Part shown: piece after piece, positions 21,933 to 34,062 of the stretch
Layout of the letters: each line of letters begins with the position of its first letter
How positions within the stretch are numbered: position 1 is the first letter of the stretch
NCBI GenBank assembly: GCA_015680685.1
Contig: MNCI01027470.1
Coordinates: 339,967 to 403,966, forward strand
DNA from: Gnetum montanum
Taxonomy: Eukaryota > Streptophyta > Gnetopsida > Gnetales > Gnetaceae
Direction: 5' to 3'
DNA: 64,000 nucleotides
Translations under genes and position numbers: made by a program
The notes under the pieces: generated by a model
Databases searched by the model: none
What the model saw: only the letters and a program-made list of their open reading frames with translations
Told to the model about the DNA's origin: nothing

Positions 21933-21949
21933 CCCTCCTTCTAGAGCCA
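21933..21949 (-). promoter_or_regulatory. Primer binding site of element D (tRNA-Asn type)
   Basis: TGGCTCTAGAAGGAGGG on the minus strand, 6 bases inside the 5' LTR. It differs by one base from the complement of the plant tRNA-Asn 3' end as I know it. Confidence 0.7.
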
Positions 21950-21955
21950 GAAAAA

Positions 21956-23635
21956 TGTAGCGACTGAAAATGTTGGTGGCTGGAAAACACTGAGGCATCG
22001 TCGATCATGATAGTCTTAACCCCGAATCCGCGGGAGGGCCGTGCTAGATAAAATGAAAACGAGACACCCTGAATGATTTGGTTAATCAGATAGGGACTTA
22101 GTCAGTGTTGATATAACCTTTTGCAACAAAGTAATTTGAAAACCAAATTTTATAGCATAGAATAAGGTTTGAATGAAAGAGAAACAAAAAACAATGTAAA
22201 ATGTGATAACAAGCAGAAAAGCAAAGTAAAGTGTAGTTAAAAAATGCACTGCTTCAAGAACGTGACTTTGCTCTATCAAGGTGGATACAATTGGTTGCGC
22301 GATGCTGAAGGGCATAGAGATCCCAAGAGTAACCAAGACATTTAGAGCAAGACAACTATGTGCTTGAACACGAACTCGAGAGTCAACAATGCAAAATACT
22401 ATGAGAACAACAAAAAAGAGCAAAACAGAATGCCAAACGAGAATGCTAATTGTTTGCAGTGTCAAATAAGATGTTTATAATGCTTAGGAATGCAATGCTA
22501 ACTTTTGCTCATTTGTCAACTGATTAACCAATCAACTAACTGACTTGCTGACTGGGGGACCTTTTTGGCATTACCCATTAGGTTATTTATAGGGCCAATG
22601 GCATGTGAGAGATGTGGTTTGGACACCACGTGTCCAGGGCCCATGTTGCTGTGTCTATGCTGCGTGAATGACTATTGGCTAAGCCTACACTGCATGGATG
22701 TGTATGACCATTGGATAAGCCTGCCATGATGTAATTACAAGCCTACCACATTGTAATTGCCTTATCAAAGCCTAGGGATGTGTGCTAACGATGTGATTGA
22801 GTGAAGTGCATTGATGTAGCATAGCTACTTGCTATGCTGTGACATGTGGGCATAGCGTAGCGTAGCCACCAGAAGAAAAACTTGTGTTGCATCCTATTGC
22901 ATGTGCTGAGAACCTTTATAGCGTGTTAATTGTTTTATTGCATTTTTGCTACGCTATGCCATGCTATGTAGTATAGCGGCCAACCTTAGTTGTAAAAATT
23001 TCGACAATATGAAAAAATGTCAACTATTTGCAAACCTTACATTTCGCACTATGAAGCTTGCAAACTTGCTAATCCTGCCCTTTGGGATGTATTTTGTTGT
23101 TCTTGTAGGGTTGCTCTATCATACTATGCTACGTGGCATAGTGTAGCATAGCAACCAACGTGACTTTCTTTTCATGAAGTTAGCCATTTTCCTATGGAAG
23201 GAGCCATAGCCAAAATACTTGGAGTCAGGTGATGGAACTAGTTTTCTAGATTTTGCTATGCTATGCTATACTACGTAGCATAGCATAGCATGGACCTTCA
23301 TTTTACAATCATTTTCTGAAGCTTGCTACACTACATGGCATGGCGTAGCATAGCGTAGCAAACTTCGTGACTTAGAAAACTTGCTAAACTGTTTCACGCA
23401 TCCTGACCACTTCTATCAACTCCACGCATCCTTTTTGAGTAGGCTGTCAGCTGGATAAACTACTCCAATGGGCAAGCATGATTATCCATAGAGCCTGTCT
23501 ACACCGAGAGTAGAAAATTTTCTAAACTAGTCAACCTGAACTCAGAGCATTCATCTCCTGAAGAACTGCCATGATGCTGCTTGGATTGCGAAGGCTTGGT
23601 GAAGCAAGAATGCCCTGGAATTTTTGGGTGTTTCA
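21956..23635 (-). repeat. Element D: 5' LTR
   Basis: 1680 bases, TGTAGCGACTG to GGGTGTTTCA on the plus strand, followed by the target duplication aagat. It matches the 3' LTR at 5113-6857. Palindromes of GCTATGC/GCATAGC lie at about 22820-22870, 22949-22978, 23113-23155, 23256-23292 and 23325-23362, all upstream of the TATA box in the direction of transcription. Confidence 0.9.
22583..22592 (-). promoter_or_regulatory. TATA box, 5' LTR of element D
   Basis: CTATAAATAA on the minus strand. This would be the element's genomic promoter, with transcription leftward through R-U5, primer site and gag. Confidence 0.65.
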
Positions 23636-25600
23636 AAGATGATGTTCAATGCATACTACTCGTCAACATGATTCCAACGATACAATTTCATCTCAATCAA
23701 ACTTACGGTTTGGGAGATATCATAATTTTAATTAAATATTAAAATTTTTAAATTGTTATTTAAAAAAGTAAAATAAAAAAAATGTCAAAAATTTTGTGTC
23801 TAGAATAAACTTGGAATTGGTATTTACTAACACTGAACCTTCACCCTATTATTGGCTAAACCACCACATCAACCACTAAGGTAATGTTGAATAAATTAAT
23901 AATAAAAAGTTTTAATGAATATATATATATATATATATGAAATTAATAAAAAAAATCATGGCGTATAGGCCCTACATGGGCCAACCCTACACAGGGCTAT
24001 GCTAGCCATCTAAAGGGTGCACAACCCCTGTTGAGGGCTACCAAAACCCTTGTTTACTCACTACTTTTCCTACCATCCACCACAATGCCACTATGCCACA
24101 CCACGAATATAGGTCATGTTTGCCTTCGTTGTGCAACCATGGCATCACCACAGTGGCTAAGACCATGAGTGATGATAAGAGAATGATAGACGGTGAGTAT
24201 CACACTTGTCACAATGAGCCCACACTCATCAAGGCTAACACCAGACTCATGCACTCAAAGCAACCTCACAAAGGCTATAGTCTTGGGGGAAAAGGGTGTG
24301 TTAGCTTTGAGTTGTCATTTGCAACCTAGTCCAAGATGGCTAGCACTATGGGCGTGAACGTTGTGCTTTGGCAGTGGAGGCAACATATGTCTAATAGGGT
24401 GTTAGTGAATTTTGGAGCTAGTAAAGGTTGCCAATTAAGGGTTGCAGGTGAGTTTGAAACCCTTGCTACTACCTACTACCCTCTTGCCTCACCACATCTT
24501 ACTACGATTCTCCTTTGCACAAGCCCTACTACCACATCCCTCTTCTCTTGTTGTGTTGCCTATGCCAGTTTTCTACACCACCTACACTACTTCCTACACC
24601 TTCGCCACCTCTCCATACACTACCATCACTAGAATATCTATCATAATTTTTGGCTATCCATAGTGTCCATGGGCATTGATGGTGCTGTCCATAATGGCCC
24701 ATTCCAGGCATTAACAACATCATTCATAATGGTCTATTCTAGGCACCTCGAGCACCAATGGTGCTATTCATAACTACCCATGCTAGGCACTACAGGCACT
24801 GATGGCACCATTTATAATGGCCCATTTTGGTGCTAAAAATGTTTTTATCAATTAATAATAAAATCAAAATTTTTCATTAATTAATGAAAACATTTAGAAT
24901 TTTTAATGAATGAAGAGTCATTTCCTATAGATTTCAACCTTTCGAACATAATGGTGAAGTTAGATCTATCCTAGGGAACCCCAAAAATTAGTTTTCACCT
25001 CTTACTCAATATAGTGCCTTAAGATCCTAAAAATTTTAATTTTAGCATAACTCGAGTATATGATGGCCATTTTCAACATATGAATAGTTAGTTCCAACAT
25101 TTTTCATCCTTTTGAACTCAATGGTAAAAGCTAGCTTTATCATCTAGGTACCTGATAATTTGATGATATTATGAAATTGTTTCTTAAAAGTCAACAACTT
25201 AAGAATAACTAATCATACCCTCTTTGGATTAATGAAATTAATATTTTGGGCCTTAAGATTTAGTGCTTAACCTTTATAGATAGCCTTAAGATCCTTATGG
25301 TGTGCCATTAGTTACATTGCTGAAGTCACTATCTTAAGGAGGTAGAAAGGCTGTTAAGATTTTGATAATGCCATTAAATATTATTAAAATTAGATAATAT
25401 AGTAAATCAGTTAATTAGTTGATGTATCAATTCATTTCATGTATTAGTTGATGATCAATTGATAAAATAGAATAGTCATCAACAATTAAGAAAAGGTATA
25501 TTAATTTGTTTTGCAACCAAAACATATGGTAGAACAACTTGGAGATTTAAAATATTATTTTAAAAAGGTGTATGATACCCATGAAAAGATATGATCTAGA
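23636..25600. other. Unassigned flank of element D
   Basis: It contains an (AT)n microsatellite at about 23919-23938 and, at about 24650-24835, roughly four ~44-base units sharing a CATAATGGCCCATTCTAGGCA-like core. Short ORFs at 24093-24329 and 24336-24632 have no recognisable domain and no support. Otherwise AT-rich, probably old repeats; it may include the other part of element C. Confidence 0.4.
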
Positions 25601-25613
25601 TGAGAATCGAAGA

Positions 25614-25849
25614 ATGAGAATGAAATTTGCAACATACAACATGCTTACAAGATCTTTAACAAGTGAGAAACAACATTTGCTATGTCCATCATGGGCCTTG
25701 GATTGGCAGAAATATCAATACCGATGCATCTTAGTAGAATTGCAAGATTAGGATGTTGATGTTTTATGTCTACAAGATGTCTTAGCATGGGAATTTCTAT
25801 ATCAATTACAACTAGACTTGGAAAATATGGGATATAAAAGGGGGTGCGA
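25614..25849 (+). pseudogene. Fragment resembling a CCR4-type deadenylase (EEP nuclease family)
   Basis: One frame reads KFATYNMLTRSLTSEK, then CPSWALDWQKYQYR, then DVDVLCLQDVLAWEF and LDLENMGYK. This is the order of the first motifs of CCR4/Angel/nocturnin-like exonuclease domains (YN.L, CP..L.W..R, D..CLQE). The catalytic Glu of LQEV is Asp here and one stop replaces a codon in between. Only ~80 residues remain, with no neighbouring exons. It is probably a captured or retrotransposed host gene fragment. The family call rests on motif memory only. Confidence 0.55.
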
Positions 25850-26246
25850 TGATGGGAATCTCACACCTCCTACCTCAANTTAGAATTTTTTCCACTAAAA
25901 TTGTTTCCAAGCAACTACTAATTCTCTTAGCTTAGAAAAATGGAAGGGGGGAGATCAACTCATGGATGAGTTGAACCAACCACTTTTAGAAGCTAGAAAA
26001 TAAAATTTTTCTATTAACAATAATGGAGAAAAGAAATATTAATGCTAGTTTTTGGCTTTAAAATTCAGAAAAAGTGCTATGAAAATCCAAAACCTAACCA
26101 CTTGCAACTTCCACACTCTAGTTTTGGTCATAAGGGGGGAAAGACAAACATTTATTTTTTTAATGATCTTTGGCTACAAAAATTGAAGGAAAAACATGCA
26201 AATGGCTATGAAAATGATAGATTTAACTATAGAATTTAGGCAAAGG

Positions 26247-26263
26247 CCCTCCTTCTAGCACCA
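26247..26263 (-). promoter_or_regulatory. Primer binding site of element E (tRNA-Asn type)
   Basis: TGGTGCTAGAAGGAGGG on the minus strand, 8 bases inside the LTR start at 26272. One base differs from the perfect tRNA-Asn complement. Confidence 0.65.
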
Positions 26264-26271
26264 AGAAAAAT

Positions 26272-27943
26272 TATTGCGACTGAAAACCTTAATTGTTGGA
26301 ATGAAATTCAAGGATCCTTGGCATAAGTAATTCCTCAACCCCAAACCCCTAGGGCCCTTGTAATAAATATGGGATTCAAGAAATCCTAGCTAGTATGGCA
26401 GATCAACTAGGAACTTGGGAGATGTAAAATGTGCAGATATGAACATATTTGAATAATGCACAAATAATAACTCTAATTCTATTGAACACATAACTCAAAA
26501 ATTAAAAATTTATTGAGAAGAGAATAAAGAATAAGTTAGAGAAATGTGTACAAAAAATGGTGCTTGGATGAGCAGAGAGAGGATCCACTTATAGAAGAGC
26601 TTAAAGCTCATTGAAGCCAAGATTATCTACTCCACAATTCAAGTGCTAAGCCACTCTTGATGCTATTGGACCTCCCTTCACTCTTGCAACCTTGGATCTA
26701 CAATTTCAAGGCCTCAATGCTTCCATTTTGGGGTTCAAAAAAATACAAGTGTGAAAACTTACAAGAGCTCTTGAGTGCCTGAAAATGCCCCAAGAGTGGT
26801 GTTGTGTGCAATGTTTGTTTTTTTTTTTTGCTCTAAAGTGCTTCTGTGCCAAAATTTCTCAACTTGTAAATTGTCTCTATCTAGAACCAATTACTCTCAT
26901 TTTGCTTAGAAATGCTAAATCAGGAAATTGCAAGTATGGCCAAACGTTGCTAAATGTGAGAAAAATTGCTAGGACTAGGGAATTGCAAGTATGGCCAAAA
27001 GTTGCTAAATGTGAAAAAAAAACTTCTAGAACCTATAAATGGTGTTGGAGTTTGGTTTTTATAGGGTCTTTGGGTCACAAATGGATTTGCAAATTGGCTA
27101 TGATTGAACTACAAATTTGAGGTAATTTTGCTACAAATTGGCTACCAAATTCAAGTGAAATGGGCACCCAAATTTGGGGGATACTAAAAATAGTAAGTGC
27201 TTCCCCCCATAGCCATTACATTTACTAAAAATAGTAACTAGGGTACCTCTTCCATACTAGAGATGAATCTTCCATGCTGAGCTCTCCACCATGCTTGTTG
27301 AAGTGGCTGGTCAACATTGAAGTGCAAAACTTAACAATTTTTTCTCCTTGTGGCTTCCATGTTGGGGGGTTTGGATTTTCAACACTAAGGGGAGAGCTTT
27401 TTGAGCTGGGAGGAAAATTTTCAAGCTAGGGGGAAAAATTTCTAGGATGGAAGGAAAGTTTCCAAAATGTTCCTTTGGTCTCCACATTGAAGGAGGGAAA
27501 GTTTTCAAAGCTCCCATCCTTCCATGCTAAGGGTAGGTGAGATCTACCCGCTGCCACCAACCCCCACCCCCTCTTGCATGTGTTTGTAGCATAAGAAACT
27601 TTCTACCCCAATAAAACCCATCAAATTACCTTTTTGAGATTGCAAAAGGCATTTTTGACCACCCCTCCCCCACACCCCATCCATCCCAACCCACACTCGC
27701 CCCATCCCCCACCCCCCTCTTTCGAAAGTTCAAATATAGATACTAGGTGACTTTTTTCACTTGGGAAATCAAGCTTTGACCACTTATGAGGCATATTTTA
27801 GCTCCAAAAGTATAAAGCATATGATATTTCCCATTGTGCATTACAATTTTCACATTTACAATGAAAGTTTTCCTCAAGTTTCATGGGGTGAAAGCTACAT
27901 GATGAAGATTTGGTTATAACGTGAAAAATTTTGTGGTGTTTCA
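26272..27943 (-). repeat. Element E: 5' LTR, body lost
   Basis: On the plus strand it starts TATTGCGACTG (cf. TGTAGCGACTG) and ends GTGGTGTTTCA; 1672 bases, close to the 1680 of D. A minus-strand TATA box is at 27055-27064. Its U3 part matches the plus-oriented LTR of element G in inverted orientation (for example the stretch around a CATGAAAC(T/C)TGAGGAAA word), so E and G are one family. To the left only a short leader (about 25890-26246) remains. Confidence 0.75.
27055..27064 (-). promoter_or_regulatory. TATA box of element E LTR
   Basis: CTATAAAAAC on the minus strand, identical to the core of the box in element G at 37623-37632. Confidence 0.55.
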
Positions 27944-30900
27944 ATGATGAACTCTTCTTAGCTACATGAAGTATGATCAACATTCAAGAGACTATTCACA
28001 TTCATCATAGACATCAAAAGGAGAGCTGCATCAAGTGACTTAACATGAATAATATTTTAAAGTTTAAGGAAGTTATAATGCAAATTTGTAGCATCATCTA
28101 TAAGTCTTTCATGATGCATATGCTCTGTAGAATAATGCAAGAAAATGAAAAAAATTAAAGCTCTTTCCTTGGACACTCATAAAAGAAGCATAAAGTTGGT
28201 ATTAATTATTAGAGTTTGGTTCAATCCATAGGTGGTCTAATATGTTGAAGCTCTTTAATGAGAACTATCAAATTTATTCTCAAGTATCCAATCTAAGAAA
28301 GACAATTTAAGAATGAAAGCAATGGAACCATGAATTCCTTAATGCAACCTTAGGAAGGTATTATTCCTTGATACACATAAGCTTAGGCCATGAATTCTTT
28401 TTGAACAAGCAACTTTGCTATATCATAGATGGGCTTTAGAAAAGAACAATGGAGACCCTTGTAATCTATTCTGAAGGGATGCTCTAAGAACTCCAACCTC
28501 ATCAAATTTAGAAAATTATTAATTAGGTTGAAAGAAGGAAATTTGTGTAAGAGACTACAACATGTATTTATCCTTTCACAAGAAGGAAGTTCATCTCTAA
28601 TAATAAGAGAAAGAGGCACTAGTATAGGAGGTGATCTAATGAAAGACCTTTCCTATTCCAAAATTTGTTACTAAAATTATGGTTAAGGTAGATAAATTGT
28701 GGGACTTCATGGATGAAATATTTTAATTAAATTTAAACATTATGGAGGAGAAAGTGAAGTAAGGTAGAGTCAAAGACTAGGAGAAAAAGAAAAAAAATAC
28801 AGGCAAGAACTTGTACCAACATAAAGGATAAATAACTTTAGTAGAAAAGGTTATAGGCTCTAATAAAGAAGATGATGGATGTGAAATATGATAATATGAA
28901 TATCTAAAGGATTGCAACCCAGTCATGCCACATCTCCAAAAGTATAGGAAATATGCTTTGAATTCCATGATCATTAAAAAGTAAGCACCTAGGAGATTAC
29001 CTTATCTACAAGGAAACTATAGGCAACCCTTCTACCAATAGCATTACTATTCAAGTGAAGCTCTACCTCAACCTCAAGAATAATACTACAAGTAATGGCA
29101 AAATCCATAGCCATGGAGGGTGACACTACCTAGATAGTAGTATTCCTATCAACAACTAGATCTTTATGGATACTGAAACTAAAAATAAATCTAAAATTTT
29201 TACTTATATCCATTGAAACTCCTTGGATCTCTTTGATAGGGTTCTAGTTAGTTTTGGATCAATGGGATTTATCATACAAACTACAATGTGATTTTCTCAT
29301 AAGCTTTGAAGATAATTTTGAGTGGATTATCAAGAATATTTATATATATTGTTGCATTCAATAAATATAAAAGATATTATAATACATACGAGACAATAGA
29401 TGCCTGTGTTGTCATAGTGAGAGAATACAAAGAATATTTGTCATTTTATGTTTCATAATATTTTTTATTTTATAATTATGGAAAATAAAATGAAAATAAA
29501 CACACACACATCATAATCCCTCTTATGGACATGTACAACATCACACATGGAATGTAATAAGATGGCTTCTAGTGATAACCTCAATGGCCTAACATCATGT
29601 TGCATAGTTATGATTCCCTTGGATAAGGATGAATTGTCATAGCTCAATAAAATAGAAATTAAATAAATATTTTTAATGTTTTAATGTTTAATATATCAAT
29701 AATGAAATAAGGAAAAACCATGAAATTTATTCACTATGAAAATAGTAGACTCTACATTGACTAGATAATTTTAGGCTACATAGGCAAGGTAGTACTCTAA
29801 CAGAGTCTAACCATAGTTCTAAAAGTGACAACTCAATATACACACACAATAAAGAAAAGAATCAACTTACCTAAGGGAGGAAAATATCTTTACATAAAAT
29901 GGACTTAAAAAGGCTAAATGAAATGCCTAAGTTGTGAATAATATGTGTGAAAGCTTATCCTAGATATTTATAGTTTTTACCATGCAATAGTAAAGATTCA
30001 CCAACACCCAAGTATCAACAAAGGTCTATAAATGTAGTCCTACCTAATTAGATCATACTTGTAGCACTTTAGTCTAAACCTAGGCAAGTAAGGGGTGCAC
30101 TAATGGGGGTGCATTGAAGGAGATGCATTGATGCTCATGCACTAATGTAGGATATTCAATGCATCCTCCCTACCAAAAAACTAAGGCATGATTCCAAATG
30201 AAATCCAAAATCTAAAGAAACATGTCAAAAGAACCTTAAGGTATCTGAACAAGATCAAAAACATCCTAAGGAGATTTGGACATGTGTAAAATCCAAAAGT
30301 ATGATATGTAAAATCCATAACTAAACATGATAGGCTACAAACACAAGGCATGTGAAATACTTTCCAAATCCAAAGCTCATAATCAACATACAATTTATCA
30401 TAGGACGCCTCATCATTTCCCCATGAGAAAGTAAATCTAGTTCCATAGCTTTAAAACCCATGACATAAAAACAACGACTAGACATGTAATAACGTCAATG
30501 CAAAAAAATTACAAATCTACAATATAGATCATGACTATGTTGCATTGAAAGACATCTTATTGGAAATCCTTTGTCTTGGTTAAGATGGAATAACAAGATT
30601 GATGAAGAACCTTTATTTGATTAGTTTCTAGATATGTCTTTATTTGCAAAGGCCATTGTATTCTCTTTATCGGTAAACACTCATTGCTTTATTTGGTATC
30701 TTACTTACTTAAAGGTTACAGGTTACTTCCAACCATCACTATTCAGAGATGCACATCACTTTGCCACATCTTAAAAGCACTATCAGAGAAACAATTGGGT
30801 AGAAACTCATTTTGAGGAACCATAGAAGTGGATTCAATCATTTGGATTTTTTTCATGTTTAGAGAATTAATTTTATGTAGTCCATTACTTCCTTATTAAA
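27944..30900. other. Unassigned AT-rich stretch
   Basis: About 3 kb with no recognised domain, RNA gene or LTR pair. Short repeats of a GGTGCA(C/T)T(A/G)A.. word occur at about 30090-30150. Small ORFs such as 28383-28619 show no family resemblance. It may be deeply decayed retroelement sequence. Confidence 0.35.
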
Positions 30901-30939
30901 TGGAAAATAATACATTAGTATTCCTATAAATTATTGTAC

Positions 30940-31560
30940 TCTACAATTACTAATTGCACTATAGTAACTACTACTAAATTCTTTGAGTAGTAAGTGGAAA
31001 ATAGTTTTGGAGTGCTATGTATGCTTATTTTGAATAATGACACATACTTAACTAGGGTAAAATTCAATAAATTAATGAAAATAGTGGGGGTATATCATAA
31101 GTTAATGGCTTCATATCATCCTTAAGCTAATAGCCAAGGTAATGTTACAAATAGGAAAATAACCTGAATACTAACATGAACTACTAGTACATATACGAAG
31201 AATTTGAGACCAAACTTAATGACATTCTATAAGCCTATAAATCAAATTGAAAAATTTCTATTTGGAACTATCCCTATGAATTAGTGTATAGAAAATTGTT
31301 AAAACTACCCATCCAAACTAAACTTTATACACTAACCAGTCCTTGGGACTTTGACTTGGACCTAACTCTAGCATAATGAGAATGCTTGATAAATCTAAAT
31401 GTGTTAGATGAAAATAAAATGATTATCTTAATGAATAATGAAGTGCATAAATTCTACAATAAGCAAAAGCATGATCTAAGAATTAGTTTCTTAGAGTTCC
31501 AATCAAGCAATAAAGTTCTTTAGTATAACCCAAAACATGCACCTTAATATACAATATTTC
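30940..31560 (+). pseudogene. Decayed gypsy integrase fragment
   Basis: One frame gives NNDTYLTRVKFNKLMKIVGV, then HKLMASYHP-stop-ANSQGNVTNRKI, which corresponds to the DNG...Y(H)PQ(A/S)NGQ.E..N block of the integrase core. Further on, LPIQTKLYTL and FDLDLTLA fit the region after the core. The plus orientation is opposite to element F on its right, so it belongs to another, earlier insertion. Many stops; no LTR could be tied to it. Confidence 0.6.
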
Positions 31561-32944
31561 AAACACTTTGGGAAGAACTGTATATTGTTCATGCAATGTA
31601 TAATTAATATGCTTTATAAATTTAGCACCCATTAAACATACAAAAGCTAATATTTGTCAATATATAGCAAATCAAACCATTTATATAAGCTAGTGATATC
31701 ACCACTTCAACACCCACTACATCTGTTATTACCAAGTCTGTCTTCTACTTCTTCTTTTTAAACCTTAGTCATGGGAAAGACACCTTGATTTAATTAAGAG
31801 TTTAGTTAATTTTTAACGTTTTTTTTACATTATTTTGTTTTATAATTTCTTTACATTTTCAAAATTTTTAAAACATTTTCTAAATATTTCTATTTTCTAT
31901 TTTTTAGTATGTTTTCATTTCTTGATATTTTATTTGTTACATAATTTTCAATTTATTTGGGTTATTTTCTTACATTTTGAAAATACTTTTTAATAATTTG
32001 ATAATAAATTTTCTAGTAATGTGCAAAAAACAACTCCATTTGTTGGAATTTTTTTCTATGGTGTTAAATCATTGAAAGAGTAATTATGGATGATACTAAG
32101 ATTGCAACATCCATACCCTCATTTTTATTGACAAGAAGTCCTTAGCATGGAAATAATATGATTCTTATCACATTAAAAACTAAAAGTGACCCATACCTTT
32201 AAGGAAGGAATAACTAACAAGGTTGGATAAGGATGTGATGTTAAGAAGATTTATTAATTACTTGGAATTTTACCGTAGGTTTCACTAATTCCATTTAAAA
32301 TCAATTATTTTCTTGTTATGTTACTTGAAAGGCATGTGAGCTATGCTCAAAGGTAGTCCTATGGCAAGGGGAACTAAAATAATTAATTAATTAATTTCTA
32401 AAGAAATTATTTTTTGAGTATCACTAGAAATATATGTGACCCAGAAAGTAGGCTACTGCTAAGAACTCCATGGTTCATTGGACTAGTCCCATCATGTGAC
32501 TTGAAAAGTATGTGGCCTATGTTAAAAGGTGCACCTCTGATGATATTAGCATTGGTTATGAGACTAGAAATACATGTGAACCATTAAATGTGCTCCTTTA
32601 ACTAATGGCCAAGGTTCACAACTTGAACATTAATGATTAGTTAATAATTTTTAATAACTTTAACATATGTTTCATAATTTCTCCTTGTCAAGTGGTGTTG
32701 GTTCGATATGGTGGCTAGTTGATCTCATTGTGGTAAGCCTTAGATGATGTAATGCGATGTTACTAGTAAGTGATTGGACTTGGTTTGGTAACGAACATAT
32801 ATATTAGCACTTGTAATCAAGCATATGATATGCAAGACCCACTAGATCATGTATTCAATTCCATTTTATTGGAACAAGGCTAAGATCATGATGATATTAC
32901 ACATAGAACACACCAACATCATGGTAAGGTATCTCATGTCCTAC
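31561..32944. other. Unassigned stretch with degenerate ~90-base repeats
   Basis: Between 32325 and 32600 the pattern ACT(T/A)GAAA(G/T).(C/A)ATGTG recurs four times with ~90-base spacing. No coding sequence is recognised. The junction with element F's broken RT lies near 32945. Confidence 0.35.
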
Positions 32945-33421
32945 TTCTCTAATTTCTTCTAATAAATCAAATCGGATATATGATTTCAGCTTCTAATAAC
33001 TTCTTGATCTTAGCTTCCATAGCTGGATCAAATGATGGATTAAATTTCCTTTATTTTTGCTTAATTATCTTACAACCATCTATCAAATGAATCTTATGTG
33101 TCATCACATATGGTCTAAAAGTTTTAAGATCATCATAAGACCAAGAAAAAATTTCAAATTATTTTTTAAAAGTAATAATAATTTTTTCTTAAAAATTGAA
33201 TCCTTTTCTTTTATGACATTTAACATCTTTGGCAACTTAGTAGATCTAAAATTCACTACTTCATAAGTTTGATCATCTAGATTTTGTACATCCTTTCCAG
33301 TGAGCAAATTTTTGTCAAACTCATGTTCATAATCAATCACTTTTTTGGGAATGGAATTTTTCCTAAACCTTAATGCTATTTCAAGTATGATTTGACCTTC
33401 AATTTCTTGTTTATTTCTCAA
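32945..33421 (-). pseudogene. RT N-terminal part, element F
   Basis: Contains KLPKMLNVIKEKD, then, after a frameshift, a stretch corresponding to FAWSYDDL, then KFNPSFDPAMEAKIKKLLEA and IIYPI, i.e. the usual lead-in to a gypsy RT. The catalytic core is missing because the sequence breaks off near 32945. Confidence 0.65.
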
Positions 33422-33590
33422 GAATCTAAGAAATTGATCATCATCTTCAAATACTTGTAAATGCTTGATGTTATTTGGTACTCATGGCTAATGTTCATTC
33501 TCAATCATTGCACCTTCATAACCTTCTATTTTTCTCACATCTAATGTTTATGCTACTTTTGCTAAATCATTTTCTATATAATTATATTTC

Positions 33591-34016
33591 CTAGTGAAGA
33601 AATTGATCCAACATTTTGTAGACAAGTTGTCTATAAGGTTGCAAGATTGATCTTTTTACCACATAATTACCTTTAATCTGTTCACAAACTAATCTTGTGT
33701 CTCCTTTTATGATGATTACCTTGATTCCTTTTTCCAATGCTATTTTAATTCCAATACTTAGAGCTTCATATTCAGCCTTTCTATTTGTATAAGGAAAAGC
33801 TAGATGAATTGTCTTGAATATTCTTATGGAATCATCTTTTACTAGAACTAGTCTAGCTCTTGTGCCTTTCAAGTTACAAGAACCATCAAAGTATAGGTCC
33901 CATTTGTTCTCATTTTCAAATTCTTCTTTTTTCAAATTATAAATTTCTTGAAGTATGCAAATTGAAAGCTCTTGTTTCAACAACCTTGCTCTTTCCATTT
34001 GAAGTAATTTTTTCAA
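33591..34016 (-). pseudogene. Archaeal-type RNase H upstream of RT, element F
   Basis: 141 open residues with the RNase H active-site pattern WDLYFDGSCNLKGTRA (Asp), NRKAEYEALSIGI (Glu) and IIIKGDTRLVCEQI (Asp). It lies between protease and RT, while D and H have their equivalent domain after RT. All three acidic residues are retained. Other family members likely carried a second, RT-linked RNase H, but that part is missing here. Confidence 0.75.
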
Positions 34017-34062
34017 CCATCAATGGTTCACTATATATGTAAATTTGATTTGATTTTCCTTT

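Larger units (their letters stand above)
5113..23635 (-). mobile_element. Element D: 18.5-kb Tat/Ogre-like Ty3/gypsy retrotransposon, both LTRs present
   Basis: The boundaries are set by two LTRs in the same orientation, both TGTAG...GGTGTTTCA on the plus strand, flanked by the identical 5-bp duplication aagat (5108-5112 and 23636-23640). On the minus strand the order is 5' LTR, tRNA-Asn-type primer site, leader, gag, protease, a 5-kb block holding a gene on the opposite strand, then RT, RNase H, a second archaeal-type RNase H, integrase, polypurine tract and 3' LTR. The dual RNase H and absence of a chromodomain fit the Tat lineage. Every coding module has stops or frameshifts, so it is not autonomous now. 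Confidence 0.9.

Noticed and set aside
24093-24663. ORFs of 60-100 codons in the flank of element D
   Set aside because: No recognisable motifs, biased composition, and no conservation evidence.
28383-28619. 78-codon minus-strand ORF in AT-rich sequence
   Set aside because: No family resemblance and no neighbouring coding relic in the same frame.
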